DNA of 64,000 nt from Micromonospora antibiotica (GTDB taxonomy: Bacteria; Actinomycetota; Actinomycetes; Mycobacteriales; Micromonosporaceae), in the NCBI RefSeq assembly GCF_017599305.1, contig NZ_JAGFWR010000001.1, positions 434,001 through 498,000 on the forward strand, read 5' to 3'. The position numbers and the translations under genes are program-made. The notes beneath the pieces were generated by a model. It had not been told where the DNA came from. It saw only the letters and a program-made list of their open reading frames with translations, and searched no databases. Shown here one piece after another: positions 25,175 to 32,798 of the stretch; the stretch's first letter is position 1, and the number at the start of each line of letters is the position of its first letter.

Positions 25175-26748
25175 GCACGGTCGACGACACCCCGGCGGTC
25201 CGGCCGCGCTGGCGGTGGGCCCGCGCGTCGGTGCTGCTCGCGGTCTTCGTCTGCGCCGCCTGCGGCCTGGTGTACGAGTTGGCCCTGGTCGCGCTCGGCA
25301 GCTACCTGATCGGCGACACGGTCGGGCAGGCGTCGATCGTGCTCGGCGTGATGGTCTTCGCGATGGGGATCGGGGCGTTGGTCGCCAAGCCGTTGCAGCC
25401 CCGGGCCGCCGCCGCGTTCGCGGTGATCGAGCTGACCCTGGCCCTGCTCGGCGGTCTGTCGGTGCTCGGTCTCTACGCCGCGTTCGCCTGGCTCGACCTG
25501 TACGGCCCGGCGCTGGTCGGCACCGCGTTCGTGCTGGGGCTGCTGATCGGCGCGGAGATCCCGCTGCTGATGGTGATGCTGCAACGCATCCGGGAGCAGG
25601 CCGCCGGCAGCGCGGTCGCCGACCTGTTCGCCGCCGACTACGTCGGCGCGCTGCTCGGCGGGCTCGCCTTCCCGTTCCTGCTGATCCCGGTCTTCGGCCA
25701 GCTCAAGGGCGCGTTGGTGGTCGGCGCGGTGAACGCGGTGGCCGGCCTGGCCCTGGTCTGCACGGTGTTCCGCGCCGAGCTGAGCCGCCGGGCCCGGCTC
25801 GTGCTGGGCGCCGGTTCCGTGGTGGTCGCCCTCTGCCTGGGGTACGCCTGGGTCACCGCCGCCGACTTCGAGGTGACCAGCCGTCAGCAGCTCTACCGCG
25901 ACCCGGTGGTGCACGCCGAACGCTCCCGCTACCAGGAGATCGTGCTGACCCGGTCGGTTCGCGAGGTCGGCCACTCCGTCACCGACCTGCGGCTGTTCCT
26001 CAACGGCGACCTCCAGTTCAGCTCGATCGACGAGTATCGCTACCACGAGGCGCTGGTGCACCCGGCGATGCGTGGCCCGCGCGGTGAGGTGCTGGTCCTC
26101 GGTGCCGGCGACGGCCTCGCGGTCCGCGAGATCCTGCGCTACCCGGACGTGCGCCGGGTGACCGTGGTCGACCTCGACCCGGCGGTGGTGGCGCTGGCCC
26201 GGTCCGAGCCACAGCTGCGCGCGCTCAACGGCGGTTCCCTCGACGACCCCCGGGTCCGGGTGCTCAACACCGATGCGTTCGGTTGGCTGCGGACCGCCGG
26301 CGAACGCTTCGACGTGGTCGTCGCCGACCTGCCCGACCCGGACGAGACGGCCACCGCCAAGCTCTACACCGTCGAGTTCTACGCCCTGATCCGTTCGGTG
26401 CTCGCCGAGGGCGCCCGGCTGGTGGTGCAGTCCGGGTCGCCGTACTTCGCGCCCCGGTCGTACTGGTCGATCGAGGCGTCGATCCGTGAGGCCGGCTTCG
26501 CCACCGTGCCGTACCACGTCGACGTGCCGTCGTTCGGTGACTGGGGGTTCGTGCTCGCCGCGCCGGGCGGCACCCCGCCGCCCCTGGAGTTGCCGGCCGA
26601 CGCGCCCCGGCTGCGTTTCCTCGACCCGGGGGTGCTGCGGGCGGCGGCGGCCTTCCCCGCCGACCGGGGCCGCCTGGACGTGCCCTCCTCCACCCTGTTG
26701 CGACCCAGGGTGCTCGACTACGCCCGCAGCGAGTGGCGCGGCTACTAG
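25171..26748 (+). CDS. Membrane-bound polyamine aminopropyltransferase-like protein
   Basis: The 525-residue protein has about seven transmembrane helices in residues 15-225, then a spermidine-synthase-type methyltransferase fold. VLVLGAGDGLAVREILRYP is the SAM-binding loop and VTVVDLDPAVVALARSEP binds the nucleoside. VVVADLPDPDETATAKLYTVEFY includes the DxPDP active-site segment. It should transfer an aminopropyl group from decarboxylated SAM to an amine, or use the same fold for another substrate. No SAM decarboxylase is in the window. GTG 25171 overlaps the previous stop. It is the probable catalytic centre of the DUF4178-DUF350 cluster. Confidence 0.82.
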   Translation: MSTVDDTPAVRPRWRWARASVLLAVFVCAACGLVYELALVALGSYLIGDTVGQASIVLGVMVFAMGIGALVAKPLQPRAAAAFAVIELTLALLGGLSVLGLYAAFAWLDLYGPALVGTAFVLGLLIGAEIPLLMVMLQRIREQAAGSAVADLFAADYVGALLGGLAFPFLLIPVFGQLKGALVVGAVNAVAGLALVCTVFRAELSRRARLVLGAGSVVVALCLGYAWVTAADFEVTSRQQLYRDPVVHAERSRYQEIVLTRSVREVGHSVTDLRLFLNGDLQFSSIDEYRYHEALVHPAMRGPRGEVLVLGAGDGLAVREILRYPDVRRVTVVDLDPAVVALARSEPQLRALNGGSLDDPRVRVLNTDAFGWLRTAGERFDVVVADLPDPDETATAKLYTVEFYALIRSVLAEGARLVVQSGSPYFAPRSYWSIEASIREAGFATVPYHVDVPSFGDWGFVLAAPGGTPPPLELPADAPRLRFLDPGVLRAAAAFPADRGRLDVPSSTLLRPRVLDYARSEWRGY

Positions 26749-26759
26749 CCTCGGAGACG

Positions 26760-27767
26760 ATGTCACCGTCGCTGCGCCGCCGGCTGCCACCGCGTGCGGT
26801 GGACGCTGCGGCGTACCTGCAGGCGTTCGTGCTGTCCGGGGTGGCGACGGTGCTGGTCACCCGGGCGTTCCTGCACGCCACCGGCTACCCGCAGCTCGGC
26901 GGCGGCGGCCTGCACATCGCGCACGTGCTCTGGGGTGGCCTGCTGATGACCGTCGGCCTGGGCGTCGCGCTGGTCTTCCTCGGTGGGGCCGCCCGGATGG
27001 CCGGCGCGGTGCTCGCCGGGGTCGGTTTCGGGCTGTTCATCGACGAGGTCGGCAAGTTCGTCACCGCCGGCACCGACTACTTCTACCGGCCGGCCGCCGG
27101 GATCATCTACGCCGTGTTCGCCCTGCTGGTGGTGATCACCCAGGCGCTGCGCGAACGGATCCGGCTGACCCCCGGCGAACGGGTGGCGAACGCGTTGGAC
27201 GTGATCGTCGGCGGGGTCGGCCGGGGGTTGACCGACCGCCGCAGGGTGGCCACCCTGCGGCTGGTCCGGGGTGCCGGCCCGGAGGTCGAGTCGGCGGTCT
27301 CCGCGCTGCTGGACGTGGTGCCGCGCCGGGAACCACCGCCACGGCGGTTCTGGCAGCCCTGGGTGGCCCGGCTGCGTGACGCGCTGCTCCGGCTGACCGC
27401 CCAGCGTTGGGTGGTGCTGCTGGTGGTGGCCTACCTGGTCATCGAGCCGGTGGCGACGGTGGTGGCGGTCACCACCGAGGGGGTGACCGGCGAGCTGGAC
27501 CAGCTCGGCGAGTGGGGCGCGGTGCTCGGGGTGTCGGCCACGGCGGTGGTCGCCGGGGTGCTGAGCATCCGCGCCGCGTTCCTGCTCCGTAACGACCGGC
27601 GGGCCGCGTTCCGGCTGTTCAAGCTGGCCCTCCTGGTCGACCTGCTGTTCGGGCAGATCTTCAACTTCACGGTCAACCAGTTCGGCGCGGTGACCGGGCT
27701 GGCGGTGGACCTGCTCCTGCTCGGTGTGGTGACCGCCGAACACCGCCGGTTGGTGCGCGAGTCGTGA
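26760..27767 (+). CDS. Polytopic membrane protein of unknown function
   Basis: The 335-residue protein has about eight hydrophobic segments in two groups separated by a cytoplasmic region (about 145-215, rich in Arg and Pro). The N-terminal half includes HVLWGGLLMTVGLGVALVFLGGAARM and GFGLFIDEVGKFVTAGTDYFY, where an acidic Asp-Glu pair is buried in a helix. The C-terminal half has VAYLVIEPVATVVAVTTEG. CGGAGA precedes ATG 26760, eleven bases after the aminopropyltransferase stop, so it is likely the last gene of that cluster. I do not recognise the family. Confidence 0.6.
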   Translation: MSPSLRRRLPPRAVDAAAYLQAFVLSGVATVLVTRAFLHATGYPQLGGGGLHIAHVLWGGLLMTVGLGVALVFLGGAARMAGAVLAGVGFGLFIDEVGKFVTAGTDYFYRPAAGIIYAVFALLVVITQALRERIRLTPGERVANALDVIVGGVGRGLTDRRRVATLRLVRGAGPEVESAVSALLDVVPRREPPPRRFWQPWVARLRDALLRLTAQRWVVLLVVAYLVIEPVATVVAVTTEGVTGELDQLGEWGAVLGVSATAVVAGVLSIRAAFLLRNDRRAAFRLFKLALLVDLLFGQIFNFTVNQFGAVTGLAVDLLLLGVVTAEHRRLVRES

Positions 27768-27921
27768 CCCCGGGGGAGCGCCCGCCTGATCCGCTTCGGT
27801 CGCGGCCCCGCGCCCGGCCGATGGATGATTCGGCAGGTCGATCATCGGGTACGGCTCCGTCGTAGCCGGTACGACGGGACTGCGGACGTTACCGTGGTGC
27901 GGTGATCTAGGAAGGAGAATC

Positions 27922-28800
27922 ATGGTCGATTCCCACAGCACGCCCGCCCGGACCCGTCCGGGTCTGGTGACGCTCTCCAGCTATCTGCTGATGTTCTTTG
28001 CGGCGCTCCAACTGATCGGGCTGATCCTCACCCTCGCGATCAGCGGCAAGCTCCGCCAGGCGTTCGAGGACGCGTTCGAGGGGACCGCGAGCGAGGTCGA
28101 GGGGCTCGGCACCGCCGTCGTGGTCTTCGCCGTCGCCGCGTCCGCCATTCTGCTGCTGATCGCGCTGGCCCTCGTCGTCCTGGCGATCTTCAACAACCGG
28201 GGCAAGAACGGCAGCCGGATCGCCACCTGGGTGGTCGGCGGCATCATGGTCTGCTGCGTCGGTGGTGGACTGGTCAACGGTTCCGCCGGTTTCAGCGGTT
28301 CCGCCGGCTCCGGCTCCGGCAACGCGCCGAGCGCCGAGGAGTTGGAGCGCAGCATGAACGCCGTGCTGCCCTCCTGGTACAACCCGGTCAGCACCCTGCT
28401 CGGCGTGCTCAGCCTGTTGGCCCTGCTGGCGGCGCTGATCCTGCTCGCCCTGCCGAAGTCCAACGAGTTCTTCCGCAAGCCCAAGGGCGGCTGGGAGCCG
28501 CCGGTTCCCGGTGCCGCCTACCCGGCCACCCCGGGCTACCCGGCTACCCCGGGCTACCCGGCGACGCCCGGTTACCCGGCGACGCCGGACTACCCGCAGC
28601 CCGGCACCCCCGGCCAGCCCGGTGCCCCCGGACCGTCGTCGACCCCGGGTCAGCCCGGCCCGTCGGCGTCCACCCCGGGCGTGCCGGACCAGCCGCAGCC
28701 GTCCGACGGCCAGTCCTGGCAGCCGCCGTCGGGTGGGGAGCCGGACCGGCCCGCCGGAGGCAGCGGCCCGGACGACCCGCAACGCCCCGCCGGCAGCTGA
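27922..28800 (+). CDS. Four-helix membrane protein with a proline-rich YPATPG-repeat tail
   Basis: The 292-residue protein has membrane segments near 15-40, 65-95, 105-125 and 150-175, then a disordered tail of about 110 residues rich in Pro, Gly and Ser. The tail holds four YPATPG/YPATPD units (DNA about 28519-28593). AGGAAGGAG lies just upstream of ATG 27922. The gene after it encodes a related protein (same topology and Ser-Trp-Trp/Tyr segment PSWY versus PSWW), so the two are probably a duplicated pair. Function is unknown. Confidence 0.6.
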   Translation: MVDSHSTPARTRPGLVTLSSYLLMFFAALQLIGLILTLAISGKLRQAFEDAFEGTASEVEGLGTAVVVFAVAASAILLLIALALVVLAIFNNRGKNGSRIATWVVGGIMVCCVGGGLVNGSAGFSGSAGSGSGNAPSAEELERSMNAVLPSWYNPVSTLLGVLSLLALLAALILLALPKSNEFFRKPKGGWEPPVPGAAYPATPGYPATPGYPATPGYPATPDYPQPGTPGQPGAPGPSSTPGQPGPSASTPGVPDQPQPSDGQSWQPPSGGEPDRPAGGSGPDDPQRPAGS

Positions 28801-28873
28801 CGGGCGCGTAACAGCGACACCGACGATTCCCTCCGAGTAGGTTGCACACCGACGCCTACCGGAGGGAATCGTC

Positions 28874-29530
28874 GTGTCGTACCCGGATCAGGTGCCGGCC
28901 CGCCGGCCGGTCGTCGTCACCACGGCGGCGGCGCTGCTCGGGCTGATGGCGCTCGCCGCCGGGGTCTACGCCGTGACCACCCTGCTCGCCCTGCGCGGCA
29001 CCGTCGACCGGTTCCGGGTGGCCGCCGCCGACACCGCCGCCGACCCGGGCGACGTCGACGGCGTGATCCGACTGCTGCGGCTCGGCACGGTCGGCGCGGC
29101 GGTGCTGACGGTGCTGGTGGGGCTGCTGCTGGTCGGCCTCGCCGGTGGGCTGCTCGCCCGTCGTCGGGCGGCCAGGATCGGCGTCTGGGTGGTCTGCGGG
29201 CTGGGCCTGCTCGCCGGTGGGTGCGCGCTCGCGGCGCTGGTCGGCCAGCGGGTCAGACCGCTGCGGCTGGGCAGCGGGGACCAGGGCGTCGCCGACCTGT
29301 TCGGCACCCTCGACGACGCCTACCCGTCCTGGTGGGTGCCGGTGAACGCGGGGGTTTCGGTGGGCCAGGCCCTCGGCTACCTTGTGGTGGCCGTGCTGCT
29401 GGTGCTGCCGGCGGCGAGCACCTGGTTCGCCACCCGCCGCCCGGTGGGCCCCGGGTCCGGGCCGCCCCCGTTCACCCCGGCGTCCGAGCCTGACCCCGGT
29501 GCCGTTCCGCCGGTGCCGCCGCCCCGTTGA
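28874..29530 (+). CDS. Four-helix membrane protein, paralogue of the preceding gene
   Basis: The protein has 218 residues. Transmembrane segments fall at about 15-38, 72-95, 100-122 and 160-185, with a short Pro-rich tail. Between helices three and four lies a segment (VADLFGTLDDAYPSWWVPVNAGVSVGQALGYLV) matching the PSWYNPVSTLLGVLSLL part of the upstream protein. GTG 28874 follows GGAGGG by seven bases. The gene ends nine bases before the SDR start, so it may share a transcript with it. Confidence 0.55.
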   Translation: MSYPDQVPARRPVVVTTAAALLGLMALAAGVYAVTTLLALRGTVDRFRVAAADTAADPGDVDGVIRLLRLGTVGAAVLTVLVGLLLVGLAGGLLARRRAARIGVWVVCGLGLLAGGCALAALVGQRVRPLRLGSGDQGVADLFGTLDDAYPSWWVPVNAGVSVGQALGYLVVAVLLVLPAASTWFATRRPVGPGSGPPPFTPASEPDPGAVPPVPPPR

Positions 29531-29539
29531 GGAGCAACC

Positions 29540-30349
29540 GTGACCGCCGACCGACCGGCTCCGGGCCGCCGCGCGCTGATCACCGGTGCCACCGCCGGCA
29601 TCGGTGAGTCGTTCGCCCGCCAACTCGCCGCCGAGGGCTGGGACCTGATCCTGGTGGCCCGGGACGCCACCCGGCTCGACGCGACCGCCGCCGAACTGAC
29701 CGGCCGGTACGGCAACCAGGTCCAGGTCGTACCGGCCGATCTGTCCACCGACGACGGTTGCGCCCGGGTGGAACGGCGACTGACCACGGGCGACCCGGTG
29801 CACCTGTTGGTCAACAATGCCGGGCTCAGCCTCAGTCGGCCGTTTCTGCGTTCCACCGTCGCCGACGAGACCCAATTGCTCCGGTTGAATGTGCACGCGG
29901 TACTCCGGCTCACTCTCGCCGCGCTCGGGCCAATGATCGAACGCGGCGATGGGGCAGTGATAAATGTCTCTTCGGTTGCCGGGTTCGGCCCGGTGATGCC
30001 GGGCTCCACCTATCCGGCCAGCAAGGCATGGGTCACCAGCTTCAGCGAGTCGATCGGGCAATCCACCCGGGTGGCGGGCGTGCACGTGATGGCGCTCTGC
30101 CCCGGCTACACCCGCACCGGCTATCACGAGCGCACCGGCATCGACATGTCCGGCATGCCACGGTGGATCTGGCTGCAGGCCGACGACGTGGTCGCCGAAG
30201 CCCTGCGTGACCTGCGGAAAGGCAAAACGGTCAGCGTGCCGGACTGGAAGTACAAGCTGGCCGTCGCGAGCCTTCGACACGTACCGCGGCGGTTGTTGCG
30301 GGGTGCCTTCCGGGACCGGCGGGGGCAGCTCGATCCGGCCGGGGAGTGA
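29540..30349 (+). CDS. Short-chain dehydrogenase/reductase
   Basis: The 269-residue classical SDR has the cofactor loop ITGATAGIGESFA near residues 14-26, the NNAG motif, a catalytic Ser-Tyr-Lys set (NVSSVAGFG, then STYPASKAW with Tyr and Lys) and a C-terminal substrate region. It reduces or oxidises a carbonyl/alcohol with NAD(P)(H); the substrate is unknown. The enzyme probably works in lipid or ketone metabolism, which is an inference. GTG 29540 follows GAGGAGCAAC. Codon use is ordinary. Confidence 0.85.
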   Translation: MTADRPAPGRRALITGATAGIGESFARQLAAEGWDLILVARDATRLDATAAELTGRYGNQVQVVPADLSTDDGCARVERRLTTGDPVHLLVNNAGLSLSRPFLRSTVADETQLLRLNVHAVLRLTLAALGPMIERGDGAVINVSSVAGFGPVMPGSTYPASKAWVTSFSESIGQSTRVAGVHVMALCPGYTRTGYHERTGIDMSGMPRWIWLQADDVVAEALRDLRKGKTVSVPDWKYKLAVASLRHVPRRLLRGAFRDRRGQLDPAGE

Positions 30350-30502
30350 GCGGGCGTCGGCGCGGTACGGCGCGCGGGCCGCCCGCTGTCCTGCGACAAC
30401 TCTGCCCGTGCGATCGCGCAGCGTAGCCGTCCATCGCCAGTCATCGGTCGATCGGGTGACCGATCCGGGTGGGCCGCACACACGACCCACAGACTTGCGC
30501 AG

Positions 30503-30516
30503 TACCCTCTATCGGC
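30503..30516 (+). promoter_or_regulatory. Leaderless promoter -10 of pyrE
   Basis: TACCCT (30503-30508) is followed by eight bases and the ATG at 30517. No ribosome binding site is visible. Confidence 0.5.
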
Positions 30517-31056
30517 ATGGGGGACCACGACGACCTGCGTAAATTCATCACTGACCTGGCTGTGGTCCATGGCCGGGTCGTGCTCTCCTCGGGGCGGGAG
30601 GCGGAGTGGTACGTCGATCTGCGTCGCGTGACTCTCCATCACCGGGCCGCTCCCCTGGTCGGTCGGGTGATGCGGGAGCTGACCGCCGACTGGAATTACG
30701 ACGCGGTCGGTGGGTTGACCCTGGGTGCCGATCCGATCGGCATCTCGATGTTGCACGCCGCCGCGGAGACCGATCGACCCCTGGACGCCTTCGTGGTCCG
30801 CAAGGCCGGCAAGGCGCATGGTCTCCAACGGCGGATCGAGGGTCCTGAGGTGGCCGGCCGGCGGGTACTGGCGGTGGAGGACACCTCGACGACGGGCGGC
30901 AGCGTGTTGACGGCCGTCGAAGCACTACGCGAGGCCGGGGCGGAGGTCGTGGGCGTGGCGGTTATCGTCGACCGTGGCGCCAGCGACGTCGTACGCGCCG
31001 CCGGACTGCCGTATCGGGCGGCCTTTACGTTGGCTGACCTCGGCCTTGTGGCGTGA
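30517..31056 (+). CDS. pyrE: Orotate phosphoribosyltransferase
   Basis: The 179-residue protein has the PRPP-binding loop VLAVEDTSTTGGSVL near residues 123-137 and the flexible loop VVRKAGKAHG (around 95). It adds phosphoribose from PRPP to orotate to give OMP in pyrimidine synthesis. ATG 30517 (MGDHDDLRKFI) is chosen because TACCCT lies eight bases upstream, a leaderless signature. An upstream frame from 30469 runs through that promoter. Length and loops are normal for the family; pyrF is not nearby. Confidence 0.93.
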   Translation: MGDHDDLRKFITDLAVVHGRVVLSSGREAEWYVDLRRVTLHHRAAPLVGRVMRELTADWNYDAVGGLTLGADPIGISMLHAAAETDRPLDAFVVRKAGKAHGLQRRIEGPEVAGRRVLAVEDTSTTGGSVLTAVEALREAGAEVVGVAVIVDRGASDVVRAAGLPYRAAFTLADLGLVA

Positions 31057-31113
31057 AAATTTGCCGATTCGGATCTGCTGATATGCAGGCGGATCGATGC
31101 TGCTGGTGGAAGG

Positions 31114-31491
31114 ATGGAATACGTGGGAACTGCGTTGGCTGAAATGACCATGCCTCAGATCTCGCCGCTTGCCGGCGAGCCGATCGAACGTGCCGATGCC
31201 GAGCGGCTGGCGGGGGTCCTCAAGGCCCTCGCCGACCCCGCTCGGCTGCGGCTGCTCAGCCTGATCCAGTCGGCGCCCGAGGGCGAAGCGTGCGTGTGTG
31301 ACCTCACCGCGCCGCTCGGCCTCTCGCAGCCGACGGTCAGCCACCACCTCCGCATCCTCACCGAGGCCGGCTTGCTGGAGCGGGAGAAGCGTGGTGTGTG
31401 GGCCTACTACCGGCTGGTGCCGTCGGCGATCGCTACGATCGCCGACCTCCTCACGCCGCCGCGCAAGCGGGCCACCAAGAAGGCCCGCTGA
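31114..31491 (+). CDS. ArsR-family regulator with a CVCDL metal-site motif
   Basis: This is a 125-residue protein. The ArsR winged helix includes VLKALADPARLRLLSLIQ, then EACVCDL, the metal-sensing Cys-Val-Cys motif found in ArsR-type arsenite or cadmium sensors. The helix-turn-helix LSQPTVSHHLRILTEAGLL and the wing follow. A C-terminal basic tail ends PPRKRATKKAR. The start is either ATG 31114 or GTG 31123; GGAAGG lies better placed for 31123. No arsenic or metal-efflux gene is adjacent, so its target is unknown or it is autoregulatory. Confidence 0.85.
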   Translation: MEYVGTALAEMTMPQISPLAGEPIERADAERLAGVLKALADPARLRLLSLIQSAPEGEACVCDLTAPLGLSQPTVSHHLRILTEAGLLEREKRGVWAYYRLVPSAIATIADLLTPPRKRATKKAR

Positions 31492-31555
31492 CTGCACCCG
31501 TCGCCCCCACCAGGGGGTGACGTCCGATGGCGTACCAGGGGTGGCGTCATCGGGT

Positions 31556-31575
31556 GGTGACGGTTCTCCGTCACC
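31556..31575 (+). terminator. Terminator hairpin after the arsR-type gene
   Basis: GGTGACGG and CCGTCACC flank a TTCT loop, 65 bases after the stop. It is a compact eight-pair stem. Confidence 0.55.
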
Positions 31576-31624
31576 GGTCAGTTTGCTGATCCACCACCGT
31601 GCCCGCGGTGGCGTACGCGTATGC

Positions 31625-31657
31625 AACGGCCGGTCCTCTCCCCGAGGGCCGGCCGTT
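31625..31657. terminator. Terminator hairpin for the DedA gene
   Basis: AACGGCCGG and CCGGCCGTT pair, the inner part continues through a T-G wobble and CCTC/GAGG, and the loop is TCCCC. It lies 15 bases beyond the minus-strand DedA stop. Confidence 0.65.
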
Positions 31658-31671
31658 CGTCGTCCCGGCGT

Positions 31672-32625
31672 TCAGCGGCCCTGACCGTGCTCCGGGTACC
31701 GTCCACCGTCCTGCGGCGGCTGGGGCTGACCGTAGGTCTGCGGCGGGAACTGCTGGTCGCGGCCGTGCGGCTGGCCGGGCTGCCCACCGCCGTGGGGCTG
31801 CTGCTGCCCGTGCTGCTGCGGGTCACCGTACTGCTGCCCGTGGTGCGGGTGGTGGTGCTCGACGGCGTCCCGGACGGCCTCGACCGCCCCCACCGCGCTC
31901 GCGGCGGCGACCACCGCGACGGCCTCACCGCGCCGACGGGCCTTACGGTCGCGCAGGAACTCGAAGAAGATCGGCAGCACCGAGATCAGGATGATCAGCG
32001 CGACCACCGGCAGGATGTACCGGTCGATCTTGTCGCCGATGGCGTTGTAGATCTGGTCGGCGAGCAGGTAGCCGATCAGCAGGATGCCGTCGACCCAGAG
32101 GATCGCCCCGACGACGTTCCACAGGAGGAACTGCTTCGCCGGCATGCCGAGCGCACCCGCCACCGGGTTGAGGAACGTCCGCACGATCGGGATGAACCGG
32201 GCCAGCACCACGGCCTTGGCCGGGCCGAACTTCTGGAAGTAGAACTCCGCCTTCTCCACGTACTCCTTCTTGAAGAGTCGGGAGTTGGGGCGCTCGAACA
32301 TCCGGCGGCCGTAGCGGGCCCCGAGCCAGTGCCCGAGCTGGGCCCCGACGATCGCGCAGACCGGCCCACCGATCAGCAACCCGGCCAGGGAGAGCCGGGT
32401 GCCGTCGCCGAACATCGCGTCGGCCACCGGCGAGGCGGCGACCCCGGCCAGGAAGAGCAGCGAGTCGCCGGGGAAGAAGAACCCCACCAGCAGACCGGTC
32501 TCGGCGAAGAGGATCACCCACACGCCGACCAGTCCGAAGGTCTGGAGCAGATCCTTGGGGTCGAGCGGATTCAGTGCGACCGTCTCGGCGACCACCCGCG
32601 TCTTCTCACCTGTGTCCACGGCCAC
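31672..32625 (-). CDS. DedA-family membrane protein with a His/Gln-rich tail
   Basis: The protein has 317 residues. The DedA core covers about 20-225, with FAETGLLVGFFFPGDSLLFLAG, the amphipathic GARYGRRMFERPNSRLF and the RFIPIVRTFLNPVAG motif that includes the conserved Arg residues. Several membrane helices are present. The last 80 residues or so are cytoplasmic or exposed and very rich in His, Gln, Gly and Pro (HHHPHHGQQYG), an unusual extension that could bind metals. DedA proteins flip undecaprenyl phosphate or other lipids. The start is GTG 32625, or GTG 32619, which lies eight bases after TATGGT, a leaderless arrangement. Confidence 0.85.
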   Translation of the reverse strand: MAVDTGEKTRVVAETVALNPLDPKDLLQTFGLVGVWVILFAETGLLVGFFFPGDSLLFLAGVAASPVADAMFGDGTRLSLAGLLIGGPVCAIVGAQLGHWLGARYGRRMFERPNSRLFKKEYVEKAEFYFQKFGPAKAVVLARFIPIVRTFLNPVAGALGMPAKQFLLWNVVGAILWVDGILLIGYLLADQIYNAIGDKIDRYILPVVALIILISVLPIFFEFLRDRKARRRGEAVAVVAAASAVGAVEAVRDAVEHHHPHHGQQYGDPQQHGQQQPHGGGQPGQPHGRDQQFPPQTYGQPQPPQDGGRYPEHGQGR

Positions 32626-32798
32626 ACACCATACCGAGCCCGCGAAGCGTCGGTCGCGGCACGCGCCCCTTCGACCGGCATCTCACCCCGGACGGGCCGC
32701 GACGCGGCCCCACCCAGGCCACGACGCGCCCGGATCGGGCCAGGACGCACAGCCCGCCCAGACCGGACGCGTCTGCTCAGGCCACGACGCGCGCCCGC

